Shown in pieces: positions 11,238-22,874 of a stretch of DNA of 64,000 bases. Source of the stretch: Cantharellus purpuraceus (Eukaryota; Basidiomycota; Agaricomycetes; Cantharellales; Hydnaceae); assembly GCA_025174535.1 (NCBI GenBank), contig JALBUN010000011.1:310001-374000 (forward strand), given 5' to 3'. A model generated the notes under the pieces. The model did no database searches. It was not told where the DNA came from and saw only the letters and a program-made list of their open reading frames with translations. The position numbers were made by a program, and so were the translations under genes. The stretch's first letter is position 1, and each line of letters begins with the position of its first letter.

Positions 11238-13192
11238 TCACGTCGAGAAGATGCCCAGTATTTTAAACATGGGCACCCCACGGCCTTCCTCGCCCAAAAG
11301 CTCACATTCCACAAAATGCGAGCCCAGCGTCACAAAGTGATCAATCACCTTGAGCCTGTGCAACAAAAAAACAACCATAGCAGACCGATCAGCATCCCAA
11401 AAATACCAATGCACAACCAACTCACGCAGCACCCGGTCTTCCACCACCCTGATTCCAAATCTCCACCGCCCCCGCCACATTATCATCCACCCAACACCTC
11501 ACCCCGCTCAACACCTCCTCCTCCTCCTCCTCCCTCTCACGCCAGTAATACACCGCCACATCCCCACTCCCCATCTTCATCGGCACACGCAACTTGCTCG
11601 TCGGCAGCGTCGAATACCAATAATGCGTCGCCGCATCGCCCTCCACCGCCCCCGCGCCCTTGGCAGCGTGGAACGCGTGCCACCCCGAGCCGTAAAACAG
11701 CGACGGCGGCAGCGGATTGATCAAATCATTGGCACTCACGCAAAACGGGCGCACCTCGCGGAAACTCGCCAGATCGTCCGGACGCGCCGCCAGCCGCGCC
11801 GGCGGGACGCGGAACGGCGCATAATCCGACGTCGGCGACCCGTCGTCGTTTTCCAGGCCTACACGGGGCAGCCTCGCGGCGTCGTCGGCGTCGTCCAAAG
11901 GCTCCTCGCGGAGCGGCCCGCCCTTGCGGACGCCCATCCCGCCAAAGAGGCCTTTGGCGTCGGCGGGGGAGCCCTTGGCGGCGCCGACGGGGAAGGTGGG
12001 CGCCTCGAAGCCCGTGCCCGTGGCCGACGCCCAGCCTGCACAGATCTGGGACTGGAAGTAGGATATGAGGACGTCGGCGAGGAGGCCGTGGCCGGTCGGG
12101 TTCGCCAGGATGGGGTCGGCATAGTACGACTTGATGTCGTTGGGGGTGTTGAGATGCGTGGAATAGAGGACGGGCTTGGTGCTGATGTGGGGCACGTCGT
12201 AGAATTGGGCGACGACGGTGTGCAGGATTTCGGCGCCGGCAAAGCCGTGTGTGATCTGCATCTGAGGGCTAAAGTGGCCGAGGAGGACGACGGCGGGGGA
12301 GTCGGGACGAACAAGGATGGAACGGACGAGCAGCTCAAAGTGCTCCAACCACTCTGGTTGGCTGTTTGGAGGGGGGGGTCAGTGAGGGCGCGAGGAGGAG
12401 GGTGTGTGGGGGCGCACTTTGGATCCTCCGAGTCGAATTCGAGAATGACGAGGTCGGTCTGGTCGGGAATGTGGTGGCTGTGGCAGAAGGAAAAGTAGGC
12501 CGAGTTGGTGCGGCGGACGGCGCCGTTGGTGAGCTCCGAGGCGGGGTGGGGGAAGATGTCGTTCCACCACTGGAAGAAGCGGGAGGGGTAGCAGGTGGGC
12601 GAGATGGGGTCGTTCCCGGCGCCGTGACATGCAGACACTGTGGAGAGGAGGATGAGAAAGAGGTGAGCGGGGGACGGCGCGGCGCAGACGCACCTGAGCC
12701 GCCGAGGACGCTGATGGTGACGGGGAGCCCTGCCAGGGCCTTGCGCACGACGCGCTGCACGCGTGCGCCGCTCCCCGTGTGCAGCCGGGACCTGGACAGC
12801 GCGTGCAGGCCGTACTTTTCTGCGAGGGGGTCCCCGGGCCCGTACACGGGACAAAAGGCGAACGGGGCATAGTGGGCATCCCCGGATCCGTTCAGATAGT
12901 CCTTCGGCACCAGGTGCGCGTTGGAGAAGCGGTGCTGGGGCGGGTCGTCTGCGGGGGGAGTGAGAACGTGGATGCAGAGCAGCAGAAACACTATTATCGA
13001 GACGAGCACCCATATGCGATGGCTCGTGCTCATCGTCCGCGGCGACTCTGTCAGGCTCTTCTCGTCGGCTCGCGCAGCGACCGGCGTGCTGATGTGAGGA
13101 AACGTCTCCTGCGCTGGGTCCGGTGTCCCAAAACCATATGTCCGTCGCTGCGTCGACATCACGTGTGCTACACCTCTTTCATTCTCCGCCAT
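11238..13192 (-). CDS. Membrane-anchored SGNH/GDSL-type hydrolase
   Basis: Type II membrane protein predicted to work on surface or secretory-pathway glycans. Residues about 55-75 form a single TM helix (VLVSIIVFLLLCIHVL) after a cytosolic N-terminus. The SGNH block I is ISVLGGS followed across an intron by VSACHGAG (Ser nucleophile region). Later come FPHPASELTNGAVRRTNS, DLVILEFDSEDPK, ILLGHFSPQ-like VVLLGHFSP, and DPILANPTGHGLLAD, which fits block V with the Asp/His pair. A last exon, reached by a 72-base intron, reads VPMFKILGIFST. In agaricomycete genomes such proteins are often labelled capsular-associated proteins; I keep the neutral name because I cannot compare to CAP64 here. The coding strand is GC-rich, so long shadow ORFs appear on the other strand. 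Start at 13192; 13159 is also possible. Confidence 0.8.
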
Positions 13193-13352
13193 CAGGGTAA
13201 ACTGCAACGAGAGAAGCAGAACAATGTTCACTTCTGTTGACTTGAAACGAACGAGGCTGTCTTCAAACATCACTTCAATCTAGTCTACCCCTCATAATAC
13301 TCAACCCTTCATCCCCTACACATATCAGCCACAAACCCATATACATCATACA

Positions 13353-14450
13353 CTCACACGTGCCCCTCGCGCGGATATACCACTAGCGTGTGTCGCCCCG
13401 GATGCCTGCTCACCAAAAACCCCGGTGAAGCCCAATCCATTGCCCCACAGGCAGCGGCGAACACAACCGCACCTCAAAATCCGGCAGGTCGCTCTCAGTC
13501 GTCTCGGACCCCAATCGCTCACACCCGCACCCACCATGCCGCATCGAAAGCCGTTCTTCGTCTGGCTCACGTGGGCAATGGCGTCTTCACGTCCAGCGGG
13601 TGGACGCCTTGAGGGAACTAGGCCATGTCGTCCAGGGGTGCACCGTCCTTGCCTTGCCATTCAAATACGTTGCCCAGCTGATGGTTGGCCACCCACGTGA
13701 GCGTGAGCGACACACGGGACATGAGTGGGTTCCACGCCACCAGATCAGCCGCACACACCCCCTCTGCGGCCCACGAACCCTCCGCTCCCCGAACTGAGAC
13801 CACACGCCATCACATACTCTTCGCATCAAACACCCGGAACCCCGCCGAACGTGAACAGCCTTCACGGCGCGGCTGACGATGTCGACGCGTGTGTCCATTC
13901 CGGAGGTCACGCTCACGGCGAATTCGCCGTGCTTGAAGTGCAGGTCTGCGATGGTAGGCGGGGAAGATGCGGTGCACGGCGAGGGCGTCGATAAACTTGC
14001 GGGGGTTGTATCTCTGGACGGTGTACAGCCTCAGACGGGCATGGCCTGTCGGGTATATGAGAATAAGTTTGCGTCGCAATGTTCGAGTCACCTTTCCTCT
14101 CTGCCCACACGAGAGCATCGTCCTTTCTGCGCTCCTCGGAGAGGAACGCAATGTACTTGCCGTCGGGCGAGACGCGAAACGGCTCCACCTGCGGGAACAT
14201 TAATGGGTAACCTTGCTTTTTTTCAGCCGGAAGGTGGCCCCGATGAGCAGATGGGGCTCCCCCGGCTCGTCTAGCGCGTATGTGTACAGCTGCGCCACGC
14301 CGTCGCCGTGTACAGAGTGTTGGTCGCGTCGGGGTGCCAGGCGGGGCTGGAGTCATTGTGCAGACCCGAGGTGCTGCTGGCGCGCGCTGTGGGGGTGCGT
14401 CGTGTCGGGGGAGTATCAGAGTGCGGCGGTGGCGGTGGGGCCTGCCCGCA
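13353..14450 (-). pseudogene. Decayed copy of the S9 peptidase
   Basis: Stretches collinear with the S9 gene at 5910-8437 are found in three frames: HNDSSPAWHPDA, YTYALDEPGEPHLL, VEPFRVSPDGKYIAF, GEFAVSVTSGMDTRVD, GNVFEWQGKDG, SQTKNGFRCGMVGAGVSDWG, ESDLPDFE and VVYPREGH. It is broken by TGA for Trp in LWYSP (14416-14418), TAG for Trp in MAWFP (13618-13620) and several frameshifts. A deletion joins KTPLPT to SQTKN and so removes the HGGPY and GWSFGGY blocks, including the catalytic Ser. A second deletion between DFE and PVGQ removes the segment carrying the catalytic Asp. It has kept some intron-like sequence, so it came from a genomic duplication rather than from retrotransposed mRNA. Confidence 0.88.
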
Positions 14451-14836
14451 GGCAATGGTGTGCAAGCACTTGGGACTGACCGGGCGAGGCGGTAGATGAT
14501 TTGCAGTAGAACACTCGGTAGTTATAGTCACGACTAATCAAAGCTCTCGTTGTGATCTAATCACGAAATAATATCTAACAACATGGTCCACAGCCATCAA
14601 CGTCGTGCTCAATGATAAATGTCTATGTTTTGGCCCCCGAATGCGCAGCGAGTATGCATCGATGTTACCACTCATGTTTTCAGGCTGCGGTCATGCCGGA
14701 TGGCGACCGCATCCTTCTGCGTCGACTTGTGCGACATGTGTTCCCATATGGGATCCACATCCGGTCCGTCCAGATCCCCCGCGCCATCCCAGCCCCAACA
14801 CCACACTACCCGGCACATCGTCAGCCCCCCGCAGCG
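14451..14836. other. Short spacer
   Basis: Lies between the pseudogene and the GT69 stop. One minus-strand frame stays open beyond GPEYG to about 14697, so an extended GT69 C-terminus is possible but not needed. Nothing else is seen. Confidence 0.4.
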
Positions 14837-16386
14837 TCACCCACGCAATGTAACAGAAAACACACCATATTCCGGGCCAGGCCTGAAGTCCACCAGCTCG
14901 CTCTCCTCAGCGATAAACAACCGGTCGTGCGGCCCATACCACGACCGATCCTGCGGATCCGTGCGTGGGTCGTCTGGCAGCCCGCCCAGCCGGACATACC
15001 CCCGGATCGCAGTCAAATTCCTGCGCATCGGGTGGATAATGTCAAACACGCGCTATGCGACGACACGTCAGTTGACCCCACACCCGCAATACAAGCATGC
15101 CTGTGCCGCACCTTATCGTATGCCAGCTTCACCCGCGGGACGATCACGATCCGACCGTACCCGGCATTCCAGTAGTCGTTGCAGATGAGACTGCACTCGG
15201 ACGCAGAGCACTCTCCCTCGAGCAGCTTCGCCATCCGGAATCGCACCTGCGGCGCGGCATAAAACGGCGCAGGGTCCAGCACCGCGATGCCGTTCCAGCA
15301 CGACTGCACCTGGACGGGGAGGTGCCTTTGAAACCGATCCGAAGACTCTTGGTGGTGGAACACCGCCTCAAACGGCGCGTTTTCCAGCGCCGTGCCGTTG
15401 ATGTCGCGCGCGACCCAGTTGTCGTAGAACACCGGGGCGCCGATCTCGTCGTGGAACATGTAGTCGGCGGCGCAGGTGATGCCGGCGTTCTGGCGTCGGC
15501 TCTGCCAGATGAGCTCCAGGACGTCGTCCACGCACGGGAGAATGTCGTTCATGAACACGACCGTGTCGAACACCTCGCCTTCAGAGTCGCGCAGCTCGTG
15601 CAGCGGCACCATGGCGGCATTGCGGACCTCGGCGAGATACTCGATGCGGTGGTTGAATGCCCCACGCGTACGCATGGACGAACGAATCGTTATCCGCATG
15701 CCTATGCTGCGGGTCAGCGCATCAAAGATCCGAAGCAGCGCCTTTGTCTGGTCCGTCGAGCCGTTCTCGTAGATAGAGACAAACACGTTTTGGTACCCGA
15801 GCACCGCGGCGACGCGAAAGAGCGTGGCAAAGAGGTCGGGGATGACGTCGAACGAATTGTAGAGGTTGATAGCGAAAAAGTACTTGTGCTGCACCGACGC
15901 GAGCTCCTGGTGTCTGGCATAGGGGGATAGATCGTCGTAGGTGTCAAAGGCCCTCCACGGGCTGAACCACGACGATCGCGGCGGCGGATTGTGGCCGATG
16001 AGTGATGCGTACCGCTCCTCCGCCTGGGCGACATACAGAGGCTGTGAATGGCGCGTGCACTCGCGGGTGTTGTGTGCGGTGAGGCTGGTGAGCAGCTCGA
16101 GCACGCGGAATCGCTGTTCGAGGGTAGGTAGTGCGACGGTGTGCCGTGCGTGGCTGGTGTGCTGGGGACGGAACGACTTGGAACGACTGCCCGTCCATGT
16201 CTGTACAGACGACGTCTATGGGGGGCGTCAGTTATCGCTCAGTCGCAACGGGGGCTTACTCACGGGTCTGAGGAACAGCTGAGCGATGGTGAGACCAACG
16301 ACAATGCCTATAGCAAGCACTCCAGTATTGGGTATTCTGCGAATATAAGTAAACAGGGACGGTCTTCTCGACTGCTTAGGCTGCAT
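14837..16386 (-). CDS. GT69 glycosyltransferase (CAP59/CMT1-type)
   Basis: Predicted type II Golgi mannosyltransferase of the family that holds cryptococcal Cmt1 (alpha-1,3-mannosyltransferase) and Cap59. Exon 1 (from ATG 16386) encodes MQPKQSRR and a TM helix, VLAIGIVVGLTIAQLFL; an intron follows directly. The main exon carries YFFAINLYNSFDVIPDLF, VFVSIYENGSTDQT, EVRNAAMVPL, DTVVFMNDILPCVDDVLEL, ADYMFHD and FYDNWVARDINGTAL, the usual order for GT69. Near the end VQSCWNGIAVLDPAPFY precedes the last intron, and the C-terminal exon starts RVFDIIHPMRRN. The stop at 14837 is probable; the family usually ends just after a GPEYC-type motif, here GPEYG. Total about 490 residues. It is transcribed divergently from PTPA with only 102 bases between starts. 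Confidence 0.88.
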
Positions 16387-16488
16387 CGAGGGAAACACCA
16401 GTCATAGAGGACAGCCAAGGAGCTGCCTGGATAGCAGTAAGCCACGCGGTGCCTGTATATCGAGTCCGACAGCAGGCGCAGGGCGCTC
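16387..16488. promoter_or_regulatory. 102-base bidirectional promoter of GT69 and PTPA
   Basis: The start codons of two divergent genes are separated by only this stretch. Any core promoter for either must therefore overlap the other's 5' leader. No clear TATA box is seen. Confidence 0.5.
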
Positions 16489-17940
16489 ATGGCTTCGTCT
16501 CCTTACCACATTCCCCGCAAGGTTATCCTCACCAAAGACCACCTTGAAGCATTCCAAGCATCAGAAACTCACGCACACGTCGTCGACTACATAAAGACAC
16601 TAAATGAGAGCGTCCTCGGCGTAAAGCTCTCGGACGACTGTCTCCTCTCCCCCGTACAGTCCATCACCCCCATATCACACTCGCCCTTGCTCACACTCGC
16701 ACAAACCACAGGGCATAACCGCCATTCTCAGCGTCCTTGACAGGGTGGAACAGGTGGCCGTGGACACGCCACCCGTCAACAACTCTGGCTCTCGTTTTGG
16801 CAACCCTGCCTTTAAAGCCTTTTATGACAAGGTCGCCCAGGTACGCGCCCAGGCCGCCTTTGCTCACACACACGGGCTCACGCAGCCACGCAGCTTGCAC
16901 CGTCACTCCATGCTGGCCTCCCCGGCCTCCCCCCCGAGGCCGCCCCTGAGGTGTCCGTCTACTTCACGGAAGCATGGGGAAACCGTACGCGCGTAGACTA
17001 TGGAAGCGGGATGGAGCTCAACTTTCTATGCTGGCTGTACGCAGCCGTCTCCTTGTCATATCATGCACGCTTCCCCCTGACGACGTTCTTCCTCATAAGC
17101 ATGTGCTTGCAGCGCCTGGGCGTCGTCCAAGAGAGCGACCACACCGCCCTTGTCGTTCGCGTGTTCTGGCGCTACATTCAGGTCATGCGCGTGCTCCAGT
17201 CGTCGTACTGGCTTGAGCCCGCAGGGTCGCACGGCGTCTGGGGCCTCGATGACTACCACTTTCTCCCCTTCTTGTTCGGATCGGCTCAGCTGCGAGGTAG
17301 CGTGCTTGCGGACAAGTTCTTTCTGCGGCGTACTGACGACATTGCAGGGCACAGATACATTCGTCCCAAGTCGATTCACGATGCCGACGTCGTGGAAGAG
17401 TTTTCAAAGTATTACATGTATCTCGCGTGCATCAAGTTTATCAATTCGGTGGGTCGCGTCCGTTCCAGCTGCACCTTTTTACAAGCCGAGTCGCACACAG
17501 ATCAAGACTGCATCGCTCCGATGGCATTCTCCCATGCTGGACGACATATCAGGCGTAAGTACAAGACGCTCGGTTTGGATGAGTCTCAACGTGTCGCACC
17601 CTTGTAGGTGAAGACATGGGACAAGGTCAACTCTGGCATGATCAAAATGTATCTCGCAGAGGTGCTGGGGAAACTCCCCGTAGTCCAGCACTTTCTGTTC
17701 GGATCCATCCTTCCCTACCCTGGCGAACTGCCGCCAGAGCCCGAGAACGGCGAGGACGATGCGCATCGCGGACATGCACATCGTCACCCAGAGTTGGGAG
17801 GGCCCGGTCAGGCTGAGGTGGGGTGGGGTGATTGTTGTGGGATACCGGTCCCCAGCGCGTTCGCTGCTGCCGCCACCGAGAGCAAGAACGAACGCGTGCG
17901 ACTACAGGGGCCCGCCATCAAGCCTGTTCCGTTTGACTAG
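16489..17940 (+). CDS. PP2A phosphatase activator (PTPA/Rrd-type)
   Basis: Peptidyl-prolyl isomerase that activates the PP2A catalytic subunit (family knowledge: yeast Rrd1/Rrd2, human PTPA); cytosolic and nuclear. Exon 1 reads [18 protein letters not shown]. Later exons give [117 protein letters not shown] and [16 protein letters not shown]. All are core PTPA blocks in order. The C-terminus has an acidic/His stretch and [11 protein letters not shown], common in fungal members. At least seven short introns interrupt it. In the intron after CWL, the acceptor AAG at about 17100 restores the frame. Complete at both ends. Confidence 0.94.
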
Positions 17941-18174
17941 GAGTAGTCGAGTGCGAGGTTAGTCATCTAGTACACATGTATGATGGTCTTGACGTACGGT
18001 AGTATAATACAGCTTATTTGGCACCGCTTCACGTCGTGGTAGATCAGCTGTTCTTCCCCTCCTCTCGAAGCTTGTGCTCGAAGCTTGTGCACTCACTACT
18101 AACGATGTTTGGGCCAGCCCGTCAAGATCCATTAAAGTCACTCAGTACGTACACCATTTCGATGCGCACTCGAG

Positions 18175-19789
18175 TCATTGAACATATACTAGCAGCAGAA
18201 TGTTGACGTAAAGCCTGTCCATGATCCCCCCATACACAAATGACATCTTTTCCCGCGAAGAACTTGGATCGCGCGGGGTCAACATGAGGATATCACATTC
18301 CTGCAAGGGAACCGCGCCTCCCTCGATGACGAGATCGCGCATCTCCTCGTACCCGTTTTCGTCCTCATCGTCGGTGTCGACAATAACGGCGCGGGACCCG
18401 TGACCATACGCGCCGACGCCCGTCATCAAGCCCATAGCCCCTACACCCGACCCCGCGTCATAGCTCGCGGCCGAGCGCGAGACACTGCGGCGGCGTCGCC
18501 GATGCGCCGCGCGGCTGCCCTGGCTGGGCGAGCTGGGCGTGCTGTACGGGTAATTGATGTTCGTGCGGGGGCGGCTCGTCTCGCGCTCGACGTAGGTGCT
18601 GATCTGCACGGTCTTGTCGACGGGCCAGACATACCCCGCGGCGCTCCAGCGCAGTTCGGGCGTCAGCTTGTAGAGCCGCAGGGCGTGGTAGAGGGCCGCG
18701 TCGCTGCCTTTGAGCTGGGCGAGCGCATAACATTCACATACTGAACCCCCGTGCGACTAGGAGGTATTTCAAGGACCACTCACCGATGGGACCAAGGAGT
18801 CCGCGAGGACATCAGTGGGTGAGCAGTTGTACCGGCCCGTCAGATACATGCCCAGCGTCCGTCCCCGCGTCATATTCAAAAGTGGCGACAGCGCATCGAG
18901 GAGCTGCTCGTTCGGCGTCAAGAGCGGGTTGGGCCGCGGGCCCACGGGGCCAAACGACTTGACGTACACGCCGTAAGAGATGGACATTCTAGAGCCCTGC
19001 TCGACGAACTCGACCTCGTGCTCGCAGTCGGCGGTGAACGCCGTCCAGTGGAGGAGCGTCTCCCCCGCGGGCCCCTGGGGCTGCGTGGCGGGGTAGCGCT
19101 CCTCGGTGCCGTCGAAATGGCGCACGACGAGCGTGCCGCCGCGGAAGCGCACGGGGAGGGTGAGGATGATGGTGGCGACGAGCTTGGCGCCGTCGATGCC
19201 GCGGGACGACACGGGGCGGCGCGGCTCGGAGCGTGCGCCGGCGAGGAAGACGTCGAGCCTGTCGCGCGTGGCGAGGAGGTAGGTGCCTGGGTGGGAGTGG
19301 GGGAAGAGCACGGTGCGGAGGGTGTCGAGGATGGGGTGGTTGGCGAGGTCGAAGGTGGTGGAGAAGGGGAGGGCGGAGGGCCATGTGAGGGGGGGTTCGT
19401 GGTCGGGGGAGTCGGCGGCGGGGAGGGCGGCGGCGGTGTCGAATGCGGCGTCGGGGGTGGTTTCGCAGGCTACGAGGAGGACGTTGAGGGCCGGCAGTTG
19501 GTGCATGATGTCGGTTTTGAGCGGGAAAGGGAGCGAATGCGATATGCCCGACTATAATCGTCGTCAGGTCAGTTGACTTTGTGTGGTGCATGGACGTGCT
19601 CACTGAGGTGCGAAAGAACAGGATGATGGGATCCGTCTCGGGGATGGGGATGGAGCCAGAGACGGAGAACGACCGGTCTTTTACTGACAGGAATCGACTG
19701 ACTGCTCTGTTGAGCTCAATATTATCTGTACTCGAGATCATATTTTGCAAGGTTCGTCTCGACGATAATGCAGCAGCTCTGCCCGTCAT
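18175..19789 (-). CDS. 2OG-Fe(II) oxygenase-like protein lacking HxD
   Basis: Resembles a fungal prolyl-4-hydroxylase-like 2OG-Fe(II) oxygenase family. Shared features: SFSVSGSIPI near the N-terminus, HPILDTLRTVLFP, LTLPVRFRGGTLVVRH, and WTAFTADCEHEVEFVEQG followed by RMSISYGVYVKSFG. The DCEHEV block supplies the distal His expected in the family. The usual proximal iron ligands, in an F-K-x-H-x-D-T-type motif about 20 residues before the LP-F-GG strand, are not visible. There the sequence reads DVFLAGARSEPRRP. So it may be a pseudoenzyme. Introns after ILFFRTS and after LADSLVPS are supported; the next exon reads SDAALYHALRLYKL. The C-terminus has an acidic DTDDEDENGYEEM stretch and its last exon is uncertain. 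Start is ATG 19789. Confidence 0.68.
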
Positions 19790-20194
19790 GCCCACGGTCG
19801 CACAGACGTCACTGGAGCACTCTGTGGGATTGGATTATGTTTTTATCGTTAGCCATCGCCTCTTTTAAGTAGCACCCCGCCATCTATCGTTGCCAGAATC
19901 TGAGAAGGCAGACTGCTTCTTAGGTACATTTCACACTCGTGTTTACCGCGAGGCCATGGAAAAGAAAGGAAATACCATTACAATCGCTGAGGCGCCGAGC
20001 CAAAAAGAACTCTAGGCAGATGCGCACAAGGTAGCAGCCACTCCACACGATGAGGTGTCCCAACGTACTCCAAGGAGTACGGTTCCACTTAACACACAGT
20101 CCACGTGATTACATGACGGTCTAGCCCCAGTCCAGTGTCCGATAATTATAACAAGTGGTGTAATAGAAGCAGGTGGAGTGAGAGCTCTATACGC
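19790..20194. other. Intergenic spacer
   Basis: This is the promoter side of the 2OG-like gene and the 3' flank of the GT90 gene. No gene or repeat is seen. Confidence 0.5.
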
Positions 20195-22412
20195 TCAGGA
20201 TTTGTACGACATCGCGTCCCGGTCATCTGCATACAGCCGAGCGTACTCGAGGCACAGCCGGTATACATATGCTAAGGATTCACCTAGGTGAGTTCGTCTG
20301 TGCAAATGACACCGATCAGAGAACTCACTTTCCATGTCTACTTTACGCCCTACGGTCAGCTTCCACTCTCGCCCGGCTTTTGCAATCTGCTGCAACAGCT
20401 TGTCATTGTCATTCGAAGGTGATGTCCGCGAGCTTCTCGGCCCTGTGCTCGAGTTGACGGCATTGAGCATGGACGGCGAGGGCCCCGAGAAAAAGGCATG
20501 GATATGGTACAACTCCTTGTATGATTGTGACAGCGGTATGTAATGCACCCTTTCCGAAGCATCAGCTTGCACAAGCGTGATGGTTGGCAATATACACATA
20601 CCACGGCTGTATCCAGTCCGAGAAGAACTCTCGGTACACGGTCGACTTGATCATGACACTTTCCGAAGCCAAGAATGCCATGGCACGCGCCGAGTACCCC
20701 ATTCCATCAAAGTCGACAAGATACTTGTGTTTCCAGTGCTCCCACAGCGGCACAGACTTTGTGAAGCGATAATGCCGCATCATTGCCTCGCAGCCTCCGG
20801 GAAACTCGTCGCACCCGACAGCCTTGGTAAATGCGGCGTCCATGATATCTTCATTCATCGCTTGCAGAGGAACCTCGGCTTTGACGTAGTTTTTGGACCC
20901 CGGTGGGTCGGCAAAGACGACGGATTTGGTAGCGTTGGTCGGAGCGGTGGTCATCTCCAAGAATCTAAGCGAATAGTCAGTGTAAGCTCCTATTGTGAAG
21001 GAAACAGACACGCCTGTGTCTTTGGTATGATGTCAAGAAGCCTGGTGGAGAGCTTCCACCCCCTGTAGTCGAGCCTCTCCAAAAGATCTTATTCGTCTTC
21101 TGCTCCCATGGTATCTCGTTCTCATCCTCATCGCTCTGAGTCAACGTTGCCTCGTCCCATCCATATGTATAATCCTCCGTGGACGAGTAATAATAATGAC
21201 TGGGAATCTTGATATCAGAAAACCCGCGCACCTTGCCGGGAGAAAAGATGGGGTAGAGGACAGGAATGGTGCGCCAGTCGCTGAAGAAATTACCCTGCAT
21301 GTACCGCGCCCACGGGTTGGCACAAAAGTCATACATGTCGTCGGGGCGCTCTGCAAATGTAAAGTCGGCATCTGGTGATGAGTCTGGGATGTTATCGAGG
21401 GCCTTGAGGTAGGAATGCGCGACCTGGGCGGAGGGGGGGAGGGAGGTTTGTCCACGGATGGAGCCAAAGAGGCGGCGGGCCTGTGAAGACGGGTCGCACG
21501 TTCGACGATAAGCCTCCCAGACGTTTCCGTCGCCACGCCAGTCTGGTATAAAGTCACCGCCGAGCATGCTCTCAATACCACCTAGAAAAAAAACGAGATG
21601 ATGATGGACAAGCTGAATCATCTGTGCAGGCATTTCGCGTACCAGATGAATCCTGCTGCGACATGTTGGGAAACATCTTGTGTTCCCAGGCAACGAGAAT
21701 GCGCCCCTCCGCTTTTGCGTTTATGGCAAAGTCCATGTCAGGGAGCTATAATACATGGTTGGACAAGATGACGGAGGGGTGTGCAGATCCGCTCACCTTG
21801 TCCTGGAACTTCTCGATCATGACACGGAATCCCTTTGCCCGAGGGCCTCCCACCCTGGCTACCCGAATCTCATCGTCATGGAACCCTTTTTCGATATTCA
21901 ACGTGATAGTCGTGCCATTACGAAGTCTGACCAAGTCAACAGAAGGTAACATTCCGACCTTGGCACGTTCAGACCTCAGTTGTTCATGAGCAATGAGCTG
22001 TGTAGCTGACCTGATGCACCCGTCTACGAATCTCCTCTCCGGATAAGTCCCAAAAAGGCTCAAGATCGTCTATCATGCCATCGTACTCGTCTATCACCTT
22101 GACGTTGTTCGCCTTTGCAAAGGCATACCAGTCGTCAAACCCTTTCGGGGGGTCACGCTTGTACCTACGACGGTACTCTGCCACTGCTTGGGAGAAGCTG
22201 CGACTCTGACGGGCAAGAAGCGCCTTGTATTTTGCGCGTGCATCTGACATGAGCTGTGGAATGGGATGTATTAATTGTCCGGATGTTGACCTGAAAAGGC
22301 TCCGTAGACCAGCGGACGAGCCATTAGCATAGGACGTGGAAATAAAACGGGCGATTTGAAAAAGAGTGATGAGGATGAGGGCCGTGAAAAGGATGGAGCG
22401 TTTAGAGAACAT
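20195..22412 (-). CDS. GT90 glycosyltransferase (CAP10-type)
   Basis: Predicted Golgi type II glycosyltransferase of the CAP10/GT90 family, which includes cryptococcal Cap10 and the xylosyltransferase Cxt1. An N-terminal TM helix (ILFTALILITLFQIARFI) is followed by a stem. Next come PPKGFDDWYAFAKANNV, EPFWDLSGEEIRRRV, GGIESMLGGDFIPDWRGDG, FCANPWARYMQG, NKIFWRGSTTGG and HKYLVDFDGMGYSARAMAFL. SESVMIKSTVYREFFSDW and HYIPLSQSYKELY complete the C-terminal nucleotide-sugar-binding part. These are hallmark GT90 blocks in correct order. At least six short introns are present. Start ATG 22412 gives MFSKRS; the stop at 20195 follows YARLYADDRDAMSYKS. The substrate cannot be told from sequence. It lies 460 bases from the divergent chitin synthase. 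Confidence 0.92.
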
Positions 22413-22874
22413 GAAGGTCGCTAGAGAGCGAGCCGCTTCATCGTACGCCGCTCATGGCCCAGCCCTCAAATAGGCTACTATTCGACCACTAAGAACGCCC
22501 AAATTGCATTTCAAATTCCTCCAAAGTCAACGTCGCGATTCGCACAAGCACAAGCACGCTCTCCACGTTCCTCTATAATATTACAGTAAACACAGTTTAT
22601 GTACCTATATCAGTTTGGGTGTTGAAGAGAATTTCTCATCAATTGATGCAGGTTAGGAGAATTTTGAATCTCCGACGTGGTTGCCCCGTGTTGACCTTGC
22701 TGACTGCTTACGGTCACTGGCGGCCCCTGCCGAAGACAATCTTACACTCATTCTCTCTCTTTCTTTCCTCGCTGCTGGACCGTCCTTCCCTCCTCACCCG
22801 TGTATCTCGTTATATTTGGCATCTTCCCCCCATAGATACCCTAACGACACTGCCAACGACCATCTCCAGTCAGC
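22413..22874. promoter_or_regulatory. Divergent promoter region of GT90 and chitin synthase
   Basis: A 462-base region separates the divergent GT90 and chitin synthase starts. It contains pyrimidine-rich tracts just before the chitin synthase ATG, typical of fungal promoters. No specific factor site is proposed. Confidence 0.4.

Noticed and set aside
11350..13013. Long ORFs of up to 382 codons on the plus strand and in another minus-strand frame across the SGNH gene
   Set aside because: They are shadows caused by high GC and codon bias. Their peptides are low-complexity Arg/Pro/Ala, while the SGNH frames carry family motifs.
15097..15930. 277-codon plus-strand ORF
   Set aside because: It is antisense to the GT69 exon, is Val/Arg/His-rich and matches no family.
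18065..18090. Tandem 13-base duplication TCGAAGCTTGTGC
   Set aside because: A short isolated duplication in a spacer, too small to interpret.
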